Assembly: GCA_036510655.1 (NCBI GenBank)
Contig: DATCDQ010000100.1
Coordinates: forward strand, 1-21,778
Length of the DNA: 21,778 bases
Direction of reading: 5' to 3'
Origin: Rathayibacter_A sp036510655
GTDB lineage: Bacteria; Actinomycetota; Actinomycetes; Actinomycetales; Microbacteriaceae
The notes below the pieces were generated by a model. The model did not search any database. It was not told where the DNA came from and saw nothing but the letters and a program-made list of their open reading frames with translations. A program made the translations under genes and the position numbers. Of the stretch, positions 15,405 through 21,778 are shown one piece after another (within the stretch, counting starts at the first letter, position 1; the number at the start of each line of letters is the position of its first letter).

Positions 15405-15427
15405 AGGCCTGACGACGTCGTCGGCCT
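15405..15427 (+). promoter_or_regulatory. Inverted repeat before livH
   Basis: The 12-bp palindrome GACGACGTCGTC (15411-15422) is flanked by AGGCC and GGCCT, extending the dyad to 11 paired bases per side with one bulged T. It sits 23 nt before livH, where an operator or an RNA hairpin controlling initiation is possible. No RBS is visible before livH. Confidence 0.4.
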
Positions 15428-15449
15428 AGGACCGGCATCGGAACCACAT

Positions 15450-16460
15450 ATGCTCCTTACACTCCTGGCGAACGTCCCCATGGACGACAACAGCTGGATC
15501 AGCTTCAACATCCCCAGCCTCATCCAAAACTTCTGGCCCGCGACATTCGACGGCCTCACCTTCGGAGCCATCTACGCGCTCGTTGCGCTCGGTTACACGC
15601 TGGTCTACGGCGTTCTGAGCCTCATCAACTTTGCGCACTCCGAAGTGTTCATCATGGGTTGTTACGGCGTTGTCGTCACCCTCACGGCACTCGGCTTCGG
15701 GCCGTCGACACCCAACCTGGGGTTCGGCGCGATTCTCGGAGATCTGCTGTTAGCCCTGATCGTCGGCATGATCGCCTCTGCTGCGACCGCCGTCATCGTC
15801 GAACGGGTCGCCTACCGGCCGCTGCGCAAGCGCAACGCGCCACGGCTGGCGTTCCTGATCACCGCGATCGGCGCATCCTTCGCCATCCAATACACGATTT
15901 TCATCGTCCGTGGAGCCAACCCGGAGCCGGCCGTCACGATGTTCGTGCCGACGCCGATCTTCGATATCTTCGGCACGATCGTCGACAGCCAGCAGCTGAT
16001 CATCATCATCGCGGCCGTGGCGATGATGGTCGTCACCGACCAGTTCATCCGGCGCACCCGCACGGGGCGCGGCATCCGTGCAGTCGCTCAGGATCCGGAT
16101 ACGGCCACGCTGATGGGCGTCAACAAGGAACGCATCATTATCATCACGTTCGTGATCGGCGGCATCCTGGCGGGAGCCGCTGCACTGTTCTACGTCATGA
16201 AGGTGCCGAGCGGCGTGCTCTATAACGGTGGATTCGTGCTCGGCATCAAGGCGTTCGCCGCGGCAGTGCTCGGTGGCATCGGCAACGTCCGAGGGGCCCT
16301 GCTCGGCGGTCTGCTGCTCGGGTTGATCGGCAACTACGGGCAGCTCCTGCTTGGCGATTCGCAGTGGACCGACGTCATCGCCTTCATCGTTCTCGTTCTG
16401 GTTCTGCTCGTGCGACCGAGCGGGCTTCTCGGCCAGTCTTTGGGAAGGAGCAGGGCATGA
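15450..16460 (+). CDS. livH: Branched-chain amino acid ABC permease LivH
   Basis: 336-residue inner-membrane permease of the Liv-type importer. The family start WPATFDGLTFGAIYALVALGYTLVYGVLSLINFAHSEVFIMG is present (its core GAIYALVALGYTLVYGVL is at about 39-56). Later come FIRRTRTGRGIRAVAQDPDTATLMGVN, the cytoplasmic ATPase-contact loop, and GGIGNVRGALLGGLLLGLI near the C-terminus, all diagnostic of LivH. Eight or so hydrophobic segments are visible. Start uncertain: ATG 15450 has no clear RBS and ATG 15480 (MDDNSW) is possible. A 28-residue N-terminal stretch before the first conserved segment is longer than in typical 290-310-residue members. The stop overlaps livM by 4 nt (ATGA). Confidence 0.92.
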   Translation: MLLTLLANVPMDDNSWISFNIPSLIQNFWPATFDGLTFGAIYALVALGYTLVYGVLSLINFAHSEVFIMGCYGVVVTLTALGFGPSTPNLGFGAILGDLLLALIVGMIASAATAVIVERVAYRPLRKRNAPRLAFLITAIGASFAIQYTIFIVRGANPEPAVTMFVPTPIFDIFGTIVDSQQLIIIIAAVAMMVVTDQFIRRTRTGRGIRAVAQDPDTATLMGVNKERIIIITFVIGGILAGAAALFYVMKVPSGVLYNGGFVLGIKAFAAAVLGGIGNVRGALLGGLLLGLIGNYGQLLLGDSQWTDVIAFIVLVLVLLVRPSGLLGQSLGRSRA

Positions 16461-17680
16461 ATTCCGGAGACGACACAACGGCGATGCCGAGTGCTCGGGC
16501 CGCCCAGCAAATCGATGAGCGTGAGTCGGTCAACACCCCGCGACGCCTGAAGAAAGGGCGCTGGCGCCGCAAGTGGGACAGCATGCCGCGGTGGCAGCAG
16601 TGGCTCGTTCTGCTGATCGTCGTGGCCGCAGCCTATTGGCTTCCCGTCGCAAATCCGTGGGTAATCACGACCGAGCCGGGAAATGACTTTTCGATCGCGT
16701 GCTTCCAGATGTCGATCTATGCGCTGGTGGCTGTCGGCCTGAACGTGGTGATCGGGTTCGCCGGCCTACTCGACTTGGGCTATATCGCGTTCTTCGCGAT
16801 CGGGTCGTACACCGCGGCGTTCCTGACCAGCCCCGACTCGTCGTACCTCCACATTCCGTACCTGTGGACACTGCCCGCGGCGATCCTCGTCGCGATGACG
16901 TTCGGCGTTGTGCTCGGCCTACCGGTGCTCCGACTGCGCGGTGACTATCTGGCCATCGTCACGCTCGGCTTCGGCGAGATCATTCGAATCCTGGCCACGA
17001 TCATCCCAGCTGCGAAGGGTCAGGTGGGCTTCCAGAACATCGGGCGCCCGCCCGGCGGCACCACGGCGCATCCGCTGTTCTCGAACTCGAACGGCACGCC
17101 GTGGTATTGGCTGACGGTCACCATCATCATCATCATTTTGTTGTTCGTGGGCAACCTGGAGCGTTCGCGGGTCGGCCGCTCTTGGATCGCCATCAGGGAG
17201 GATGAAGACGCAGCCGAGATCATGGGCGTGCCGACCTTCAAGTTCAAGCTGTGGGCGTTCGCGATCGGTGCCAGCATCGGCGGCCTCTCCGGCGCCCTGT
17301 TCGCCGGCCAGATCGGTTTCGTGAACAATCAGAAGTTCGATGTGGTGACTTCGATCCTGTTCGTGGCAGCGGTCATCCTTGGCGGTTCGGGCAACAAGGT
17401 CGGGGCCCTGCTCGGTGGCGCGATCGTGGCATACATTCCGCTGCGCTTCACGGCGATAGCCGACTACAAGTATTGGATCTTCGGCATTGCCCTGGTGATT
17501 CTGATGATCTTCCGCCCGCAGGGCCTGATCGCGGCTAAGGCGCACCTGCTCACCTATGCGCGCGAGGCCCACAAACGGCTGGCCGCGCTCCGGCAGGCGC
17601 GTGGCGCGGACGGCAAGATTTCGCCGCGCACCGGTTCCATCTCAGCCCAAGAGGTGAAGCATGACAGAGGTGAAGCATGA
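16457..17680 (+). CDS. livM: Branched-chain amino acid ABC permease LivM
   Basis: 407-residue partner permease. A cytoplasmic N-terminal region of about 50 residues rich in basic residues (RRLKKGRWRRKW) is followed by about nine membrane segments. Diagnostic features are MSIYALVAVGLNVVIGFAGLLDLGYIAFFAIG, LRLRGDYLAIVTLGFGEIIRI, the loop SRVGRSWIAIREDEDAAEIMGVPTFKFKL that contacts the ATPase, and ILGGSGNKVGALLGGAI. GGAAGGAG lies 6 nt before ATG 16457, which overlaps the livH stop. The C-terminus was altered by a 16-bp duplication: without it the frame would end EVKHD, and now it reads EVKHDRGEA. Confidence 0.92.
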   Translation: MNSGDDTTAMPSARAAQQIDERESVNTPRRLKKGRWRRKWDSMPRWQQWLVLLIVVAAAYWLPVANPWVITTEPGNDFSIACFQMSIYALVAVGLNVVIGFAGLLDLGYIAFFAIGSYTAAFLTSPDSSYLHIPYLWTLPAAILVAMTFGVVLGLPVLRLRGDYLAIVTLGFGEIIRILATIIPAAKGQVGFQNIGRPPGGTTAHPLFSNSNGTPWYWLTVTIIIIILLFVGNLERSRVGRSWIAIREDEDAAEIMGVPTFKFKLWAFAIGASIGGLSGALFAGQIGFVNNQKFDVVTSILFVAAVILGGSGNKVGALLGGAIVAYIPLRFTAIADYKYWIFGIALVILMIFRPQGLIAAKAHLLTYAREAHKRLAALRQARGADGKISPRTGSISAQEVKHDRGEA

Positions 17681-17681
17681 C
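17650..17681 (+). repeat. 16-bp tandem duplication of the livG ribosome-binding site and start codon
   Basis: AGAGGTGAAGCATGAC is present twice in direct succession (17650-17665, 17666-17681), without a mismatch. Each copy has the GAGGTG ribosome-binding box and an ATG (17661, 17677). The second ATG opens livG. The first, one base out of frame, opens a seven-codon ORF (MTEVKHD, stop at 17682-17684) that overlaps the true start. The duplication also extends livM by four residues. Confidence 0.9.
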
Positions 17682-18585
17682 TGAGCCAGCCGAAGAATCG
17701 GAAGAACGTGAGGCAGTGCCGCCTGCCGAGCCGGACATGACCGCGATTCCCGTCGATCTCGAGGTCGCAGAAGCAGCGGCGCCCGAACGAGAAATCAGAG
17801 TCGAGGTCGGCGAGGCGCTCATCGAGGTGAAGAACCTCACGATGAAGTTCGGCGGTCTGCTGGCGATCGACGACATCTCGTTCCAGATCAACCGGGGCGA
17901 GATCCTCGGTCTGATCGGGCCGAACGGCGCCGGCAAGACCACCTGTTTCAACGCGATGACCGGCGTCTACAAGCCGACAAAGGGCGACATCCTGCTCGAA
18001 GGCAAGTCGCTGGTGGGCAAGAAACAGCACAACATCACGCGGGCTGGCTTGGCGCGCACGTTCCAGAACATCCGGTTGTTCGGTGAGATGACGGCACTTG
18101 AGAATGTGGTGGTGGGCCTGGATGCCCGGCACAAGACGAGCGTCCCCGGCGCGTTGATTCGCTCGCGTCGGCACTATCGCGAAGAGAGCACGGCGATCGA
18201 CCGCGCGCTTGCTCTGCTGGAATTCGTCGGTATCGCCGACAGTGCAGAGCAGCTTTCACGGCACCTGCCGTACGGGCACCAGCGGCGCCTCGAGATCGCG
18301 CGCGCCCTGGCGACAGACCCGAAGGTGCTCTGTCTAGACGAGCCGGCGGCCGGCTTCAACCCGGCCGAGAAGGACGACCTGATGGATCTCATCCGTGCGA
18401 TCCGGGCGGATGGCTACACGGTGCTCTTGATCGAGCACGACATGCGCCTGGTGATGGGTCTGACCGACCGCATCGTCGTACTCGAGTTCGGCAAGAAGAT
18501 CGCGGACGGCACGCCGGAAGTCGTGCGAGAAGATCCGCGCGTGATCGCCGCCTACCTGGGGGTTCCCGATGACGAATTTGCCTAA
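17677..18585 (+). CDS. livG: Branched-chain amino acid ABC ATPase LivG
   Basis: 302-residue cytoplasmic ATPase of the Liv importer. Walker A GPNGAGKT is at 81-88, Q-loop in ARTFQNIRLFGEMT, signature LPYGHQRRLEIARAL (the LivG form, with LPYG in place of LSGG), Walker B VLCLDEPAAGFNP, switch LLIEHDM. The C-terminal EVVREDPRVIAAYLG is typical of LivG. The first 45 or so residues form an unusual acidic, Ala/Glu/Pro-rich extension before the domain begins at LIEVKNLTMKFGG. An internal ATG at 17737 could be an alternative start but lacks a clear RBS, whereas the duplicated GAGGTG box sits 5-6 nt before ATG 17677. Overlaps livM by 4 nt and livF by 17 nt. Confidence 0.93.
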   Translation: MTEPAEESEEREAVPPAEPDMTAIPVDLEVAEAAAPEREIRVEVGEALIEVKNLTMKFGGLLAIDDISFQINRGEILGLIGPNGAGKTTCFNAMTGVYKPTKGDILLEGKSLVGKKQHNITRAGLARTFQNIRLFGEMTALENVVVGLDARHKTSVPGALIRSRRHYREESTAIDRALALLEFVGIADSAEQLSRHLPYGHQRRLEIARALATDPKVLCLDEPAAGFNPAEKDDLMDLIRAIRADGYTVLLIEHDMRLVMGLTDRIVVLEFGKKIADGTPEVVREDPRVIAAYLGVPDDEFA

Positions 18586-19300
18586 CACGATCTTGCTTGA
18601 GTTGAAAGACGTGTCGGTGCACTACGGGCGCATCCGCGCGCTCAACGGCATCTCGTTCGCGGTCAACCAGGGTGAAATCGTCAGTCTGATCGGCGCGAAC
18701 GGCGCCGGCAAGACGACGACGATGAAAGCGATCTCCGGACTACTGGCATTGTCGACGGGTTCGATCACGTTCGACGGCGAGGACATCACCAAACTGAAGG
18801 CACACCTGCGTGTCGTGCGCGGCATCTCGCAGGCGCCAGAGGGCCGTGGGATCTTCCCGGGCATGACGGTGGCAGAGAACCTCGACATGGGCACGTTCGG
18901 CCGGAAAGATCGAACCGGCGTAACCGACGACTTGGAGCGCGTGTTCACACTCTTTCCGCGCCTTCAGGAGCGACGCACGCAGGTCGGCGGCACGATGTCC
19001 GGTGGCGAGCAGCAGATGTTGGCGATCGGGAGGGCACTGATGTCCCGGCCGCGACTGCTTCTACTCGACGAGCCGTCGATGGGGCTCGCGCCGCAGTTCA
19101 TCCGTCAGATCTTCAGGATCATCACGGAGATCAACGAGCAGGGCACAACGGTGCTTCTGGTCGAGCAGAACGCGAATCAGGCTCTGAACCGAGCCCATCG
19201 CGCGTTTGCTCTGGAGACCGGCGAGATCACCTATTCGGGCACCGGCAAGGAACTGCTGGCCAACCCTGCGATCAAGGAGATCTACCTGGGCGTTGCGTAG
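18569..19300 (+). CDS. livF: Branched-chain amino acid ABC ATPase LivF
   Basis: 243-residue second ATPase of the importer, which pairs with LivG. Walker A GANGAGKT is at 42-49, Q-loop in GISQAPEGRGIFPGMTVAENL (LivF typical), signature TMSGGEQQMLAIGRAL, Walker B LLLLDEPSMGLAP, switch LLVEQN. All are the expected LivF forms and the length is normal. It starts inside the end of livG (17-nt overlap), with CTGGGGG nearby as a possible RBS. Last gene of the operon: the next gene converges from the other strand only 14 nt away, and no clear terminator was seen between them. Confidence 0.95.
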   Translation: MTNLPNTILLELKDVSVHYGRIRALNGISFAVNQGEIVSLIGANGAGKTTTMKAISGLLALSTGSITFDGEDITKLKAHLRVVRGISQAPEGRGIFPGMTVAENLDMGTFGRKDRTGVTDDLERVFTLFPRLQERRTQVGGTMSGGEQQMLAIGRALMSRPRLLLLDEPSMGLAPQFIRQIFRIITEINEQGTTVLLVEQNANQALNRAHRAFALETGEITYSGTGKELLANPAIKEIYLGVA

Positions 19301-19314
19301 CCCGGCTGAAGCGC

Positions 19315-19962
19315 CTACTGCGGCTGCACTGTCTTCACGGTCAGCAGCGAAACATCCGTGTTGCTGCAGGCCGAAAGGCCGGTTGCCTTGACGAACACTG
19401 CCTGGAACGAGTGCGGCGGGTAGACGCGCAGGCCGTCGGCGGGCACGATCGTGCAGTTGCTCTCGAGCTGGGCGTTGACGATCTTCAACGGGGCCTGCAC
19501 GACCCCGCCCGGCTGAAGCGTGTTCTGGACGATTGAGCTCGAAGTGTCTTCGGTCGCTGCCGCACCGAGCTGCGTGCCGTTGCCGTGACCGACGAACGAT
19601 ACCCCTGGGAAGCCGTGAAGCTCACAGGGCGTCGACCCGGTGTTGGTGAACAGGATCGGAACGAGTTCGCTGCCGGCCGCGCCGTTGGGCTGCCCGAGGG
19701 TGACTGAAAGCTGACCGACCGCGCAGCGCGCGACGGCCGGCGTGGCTGTCGATGTTGACGTCGGGCTCGTGCTCGGTGTCGCCGGCGCGCTCGTCACCGG
19801 TGAGCTGCTCGGCGGCACCGGCAACGCGTTGTTCTGCAGTGCAACCACAACGACAGCCGCGATCAGCCCAAGCAGAATCACCGCAAGGATCACGAACGTG
19901 ATGATCAGACCGGTGCGGCGCGGGCTCTTGGCCGCGGCACCCGCCGGAGGTTGGACGCTCAT
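19315..19962 (-). CDS. Membrane-anchored DUF4232 protein
   Basis: 215-residue actinobacterial protein of unknown function. The N-terminal cytoplasmic tail (KSPRRTG) is followed by one membrane helix (about 19-42). A Pro/Ser/Thr linker (48-77) leads to an extracellular beta-rich domain with ARCAVGQLSVTLG, FTNTGSTPCELHGFPGVSFV and a C-terminal segment with two more cysteines. The four cysteines probably form disulphides. The mix of FTNTGSTPC and LHGFPGVSFV is the hallmark of DUF4232. ATG 19962 has a weak GGAA box. It is convergent with livF and divergent from glyS. The role is unknown; the domain may bind cell-wall or extracellular ligands, but nothing here shows it. Confidence 0.85.
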   Translation of the reverse strand: MSVQPPAGAAAKSPRRTGLIITFVILAVILLGLIAAVVVVALQNNALPVPPSSSPVTSAPATPSTSPTSTSTATPAVARCAVGQLSVTLGQPNGAAGSELVPILFTNTGSTPCELHGFPGVSFVGHGNGTQLGAAATEDTSSSIVQNTLQPGGVVQAPLKIVNAQLESNCTIVPADGLRVYPPHSFQAVFVKATGLSACSNTDVSLLTVKTVQPQ

Positions 19963-20131
19963 TGCTCATTCCGTTCTGTCGGTGAACGCCGGAGCGCTTT
20001 GTGAAGGCCAGTATGGCGTGCGGACCGTCCGCGCTCCCGACAGCACGCCCGCGAACGTCGAAATTCGCCCCGATCAGTAAGATTGTCTGCGGCGGGAATC
20101 CCCCTGTTTTCACCCGGATCATTGGAGCAGT

Positions 20132-21517
20132 ATGGCCGAGCAATCGCGTCTCGATTCCGTCATCACCCTCGCGCAGCATCGCGGGTTCGTGTTTCAGGCG
20201 GGCGAGATCTACGGTGGCTCGCGGTCCGCATGGGACTATGGACCCCTCGGCGTTGAACTGAAGGAGAACATCAAGCGCCAGTGGTGGCGTTCGATGGTCA
20301 CCAGCCGTGACGACGTAGTCGGCCTGGACTCCAGCGTGATCCTGCCGAAGCAGGTCTGGGTCGCGTCTGGGCACGTCGGGGTGTTCTCCGACCCGCTCGT
20401 TGAGTGTCTCCATTGCCACAAACGATTCCGCGAAGACCACCTGATCGACGCGTTCGAACTGAAGAAGGGCCGCGCCCCGAAAGACGGCATGGCCGAGATT
20501 GTCTGCCCGAATTGCGGTACCCGTGGCCAGTGGACGCCGCCGCGCGAATTCAACATGATGCTCGAGACACACCTTGGCCCCGTTCAGGATGACTCGAGCC
20601 TGGTGTACCTTCGCCCCGAGACCGCTCAGGGCATCTTCGTCAACTTCGCCAATGTGCTTCAGACGGCACGGATGAAGCCGCCGTTCGGCATCGGCCAGAT
20701 CGGTAAGAGCTTCCGCAACGAAATCACGCCGGGCAACTTCATCTTTCGCACCCGCGAATTCGAGCAGATGGAACTCGAGTTCTTCGTCGAGCAGGGCACG
20801 GATGAGGAGTGGTTCGACTACTGGATCGACCGGTCGTGGGAGTGGTTCGTGGACCTCGGGATCGATCCGGAGAACCTGCGCCGCTATGAGCATCCGAAGG
20901 ACAAGCTGTCGCACTACTCGAAGCGCACGATCGACATCGAGTACCGGTTCGCTTTCGTCGGCGGTGAGTGGGGCGAACTCATGGGCGTTGCCAACCGCAC
21001 CGACTTCGACCTGACGACGCACTCCAAGCACTCGGGCAAGGACCTGTCGTTCTTCGATCAGGGCAAGAACGAGCGTTGGGTCCCCTATGTGATCGAGCCG
21101 GCGTACGGCCTGACGCGTGCGCTGATGGCGTTCCTCGTCGACGCGTACCACGAGGAAGAGGTGCCGAACGCGAAGGGCGGTGTCGACAAGCGCACCGTGT
21201 TGAAGCTCGACCCGCGCCTGGCGCCCGTCAAGGCGGCCGTGCTGCCGCTGTCGCGCAACGAGAAACTGTCCCCGCTGGCCCGCACGGTCGCGCACGAACT
21301 GCGTCAGTCCTGGAATGTCGACTTCGACGACTCGGGAGCGATCGGACGGCGCTACCGCCGCCAAGACGAAATCGGCACCCCGTTCTGCGTCACTGTCGAC
21401 TTCGACTCGCTGGACGACAACGCGGTCACGGTGCGCGACCGCGACACCATGCAGCAGGATCGGGTGCCGATCGACGGCTTGCACGCCTACCTTGCCGAGC
21501 GGCTTCGAGGAGCGTAA
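20132..21517 (+). CDS. glyS: Glycyl-tRNA synthetase, single-chain class II type
   Basis: 461-residue cytoplasmic enzyme that attaches glycine to tRNA-Gly, of the alpha2 type found in actinobacteria and eukaryotes rather than the two-subunit type. Start MAEQSRLDSVITLAQHRGFVFQAGEIYGG and motif 1 region YGPLGVELKENI are as expected. An inserted zinc-binding section has C92, C95, C125 and C128. The glycine/ATP site includes RPETAQG (161-167). Motif 2 is FRNEITPGNFIFRTREF, with EQMELEFF after it. Motif 3 has GLTRALMAFL (about 326-335). The anticodon-binding domain covers the last 110 residues. GGAG lies 5 nt before ATG 20132. In the 169-nt gap upstream, TAAGAT (20078-20083) is a possible -10; no T-box structure was found. 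Confidence 0.96.
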   Translation: MAEQSRLDSVITLAQHRGFVFQAGEIYGGSRSAWDYGPLGVELKENIKRQWWRSMVTSRDDVVGLDSSVILPKQVWVASGHVGVFSDPLVECLHCHKRFREDHLIDAFELKKGRAPKDGMAEIVCPNCGTRGQWTPPREFNMMLETHLGPVQDDSSLVYLRPETAQGIFVNFANVLQTARMKPPFGIGQIGKSFRNEITPGNFIFRTREFEQMELEFFVEQGTDEEWFDYWIDRSWEWFVDLGIDPENLRRYEHPKDKLSHYSKRTIDIEYRFAFVGGEWGELMGVANRTDFDLTTHSKHSGKDLSFFDQGKNERWVPYVIEPAYGLTRALMAFLVDAYHEEEVPNAKGGVDKRTVLKLDPRLAPVKAAVLPLSRNEKLSPLARTVAHELRQSWNVDFDDSGAIGRRYRRQDEIGTPFCVTVDFDSLDDNAVTVRDRDTMQQDRVPIDGLHAYLAERLRGA

Positions 21518-21532
21518 CCGCCGCGTTGCAGC

Positions 21533-21551
21533 CTGGGCACTGGCGTGCCAG
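21533..21551 (+). terminator. Possible hairpin after glyS
   Basis: CTGGGCAC (21533-21540) and GTGCCAG (21545-21551) pair over 7 bp with one bulged G and a TGGC loop, 16 nt after the glyS stop. It overlaps the first unit of the 22-bp repeats, and there is no T-run. Confidence 0.35.
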
Positions 21552-21608
21552 CGATAGCGTCACGGCATGCCAGCGATAGCATCACGGCATGCCAGCGATA
21601 GCATCACG
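21543..21608 (+). repeat. Three 22-bp tandem repeats up to the start of the last gene
   Basis: Units at 21543-21564, 21565-21586 and 21587-21608. The second and third are identical; the first differs at two positions (A to G). Each holds GCCAGCGATAGC followed by A/GTCACG, and the third runs into GTATG, the start codon of the next gene. The TAGCAT inside each unit fits the actinobacterial -10 form TANNNT, 6 nt before an ATG. Copies of the ATG at 21567 and 21589 are out of frame and open 15- and 9-codon ORFs. Confidence 0.9.
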
Positions 21609-21610
21609 GT

Positions 21611-21778
21611 ATGACTGAGCTGTCGCGTCGGCACGTCCTCACGTACGGTGCGGCGGGCGCGGCGGGGTTGCTGCTGGCTGGATGCGCTCCGACGAAACCG
21701 GCGCACACACCGACCCACACGGCGACCCCCGTCGGCCCACCCGACTGGAGCGCGCTGGCTGGCTCGCTGGCCGGCAAG
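21611..21778 (+). CDS. N-terminus of a Tat-type lipoprotein, cut by window edge
   Basis: 56 residues are visible. MTELSRRHVLTYGAAGAAGL has a twin-arginine motif (SRRHVL, R6-R7), a hydrophobic stretch, and lipobox LAGC with the lipid cysteine at 25, then a Thr/Pro linker. The mature part begins DWSALAGSLAGK, which resembles the start of secreted FAD-linked oxidases of the berberine-bridge type in actinobacteria (inference from a short match; other secreted enzymes are possible). No RBS is present. TAGCAT at 21599-21604 would place transcription start on or next to ATG 21611, suggesting a leaderless mRNA. Folding before export, as for cofactor enzymes, would fit the Tat signal. Confidence 0.75.
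   Translation, partial: MTELSRRHVLTYGAAGAAGLLLAGCAPTKPAHTPTHTATPVGPPDWSALAGSLAGK

Noticed and set aside
19300..19520. 14-bp direct repeat GCCCGGCTGAAGCG at 19300-19313 and 19507-19520
   Set aside because: One copy is in coding sequence and one after livF. There is no flanking mobile gene or inverted ends, so it is best explained as chance in GC-rich DNA.
19963..20131. T-box or other riboswitch before glyS
   Set aside because: No T-box sequence, anti-terminator pair or terminator hairpin could be found in the 169-nt gap. Glycyl T-boxes are mainly a Firmicutes feature.
21543..21608. Short CRISPR-like array
   Set aside because: The 22-bp units are directly contiguous without spacers, and no cas genes are present.

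Overview
The window is high-GC DNA with actinobacterial character. It holds a eukaryote/actinobacterial-type single-chain glycyl-tRNA synthetase, an M13 metallopeptidase, a DUF4232 protein, a polyketide-antibiotic-exporter-type ABC permease, lipoproteins with classic lipoboxes, and many ATGA/GTGA overlaps. A member of the Microbacteriaceae is plausible, but that is inference. No phage, CRISPR, tRNA or rRNA was found. Most of the content is ordinary transport and metabolic genes.

Layout. (1) 1-83: start of an unidentified minus-strand gene cut by the window edge, then about 410 bp without a gene. (2) 459-3641 (+): a drug-exporter-type operon of ATPase, two-fold-repeated permease and a MarR/GbsR-like regulator, headed by a perfect 16-bp palindrome that overlaps a probable leaderless promoter. 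(3) 3768-9019 (-): a dipeptide/oligopeptide ABC operon of binding protein, dual ATPase, permease C and permease B. The dual ATPase is broken by an out-of-frame deletion between Walker A and the Q-loop of its second nucleotide-binding domain. (4) 9131-10510 (-): a berberine-bridge-type FAD oxidase, divergent from (5) an M13 peptidase (+) and a beta-lactamase-fold serine hydrolase (+). (6) 14073-19300 (+): a complete branched-chain amino acid type ABC transporter, livJ-livH-livM-livG-livF, with a strong hairpin between livJ and livH. (7) 19315-19962 (-): a membrane-anchored DUF4232 protein. (8) 20132-21517 (+): glyS. (9) 21611 to the end (+): start of a Tat-type lipoprotein.

The most notable non-coding pattern is repeated small tandem duplication (15, 15, 16, 16 and 22 bp) at or just before gene starts. 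It occurs at the exporter ATPase, the M13 peptidase, the livJ-livH gap, the livM-livG junction and the terminal lipoprotein. Two of these duplicate a start codon out of frame and create tiny decoy ORFs. The deletion in the dual ATPase is flanked by a sequence that could also be explained by slippage between short repeats. I see no convincing new multi-gene system. The best leads are these start-site duplications, the damaged transporter ATPase, and a possible shared operator between the exporter and peptide-transporter operons.
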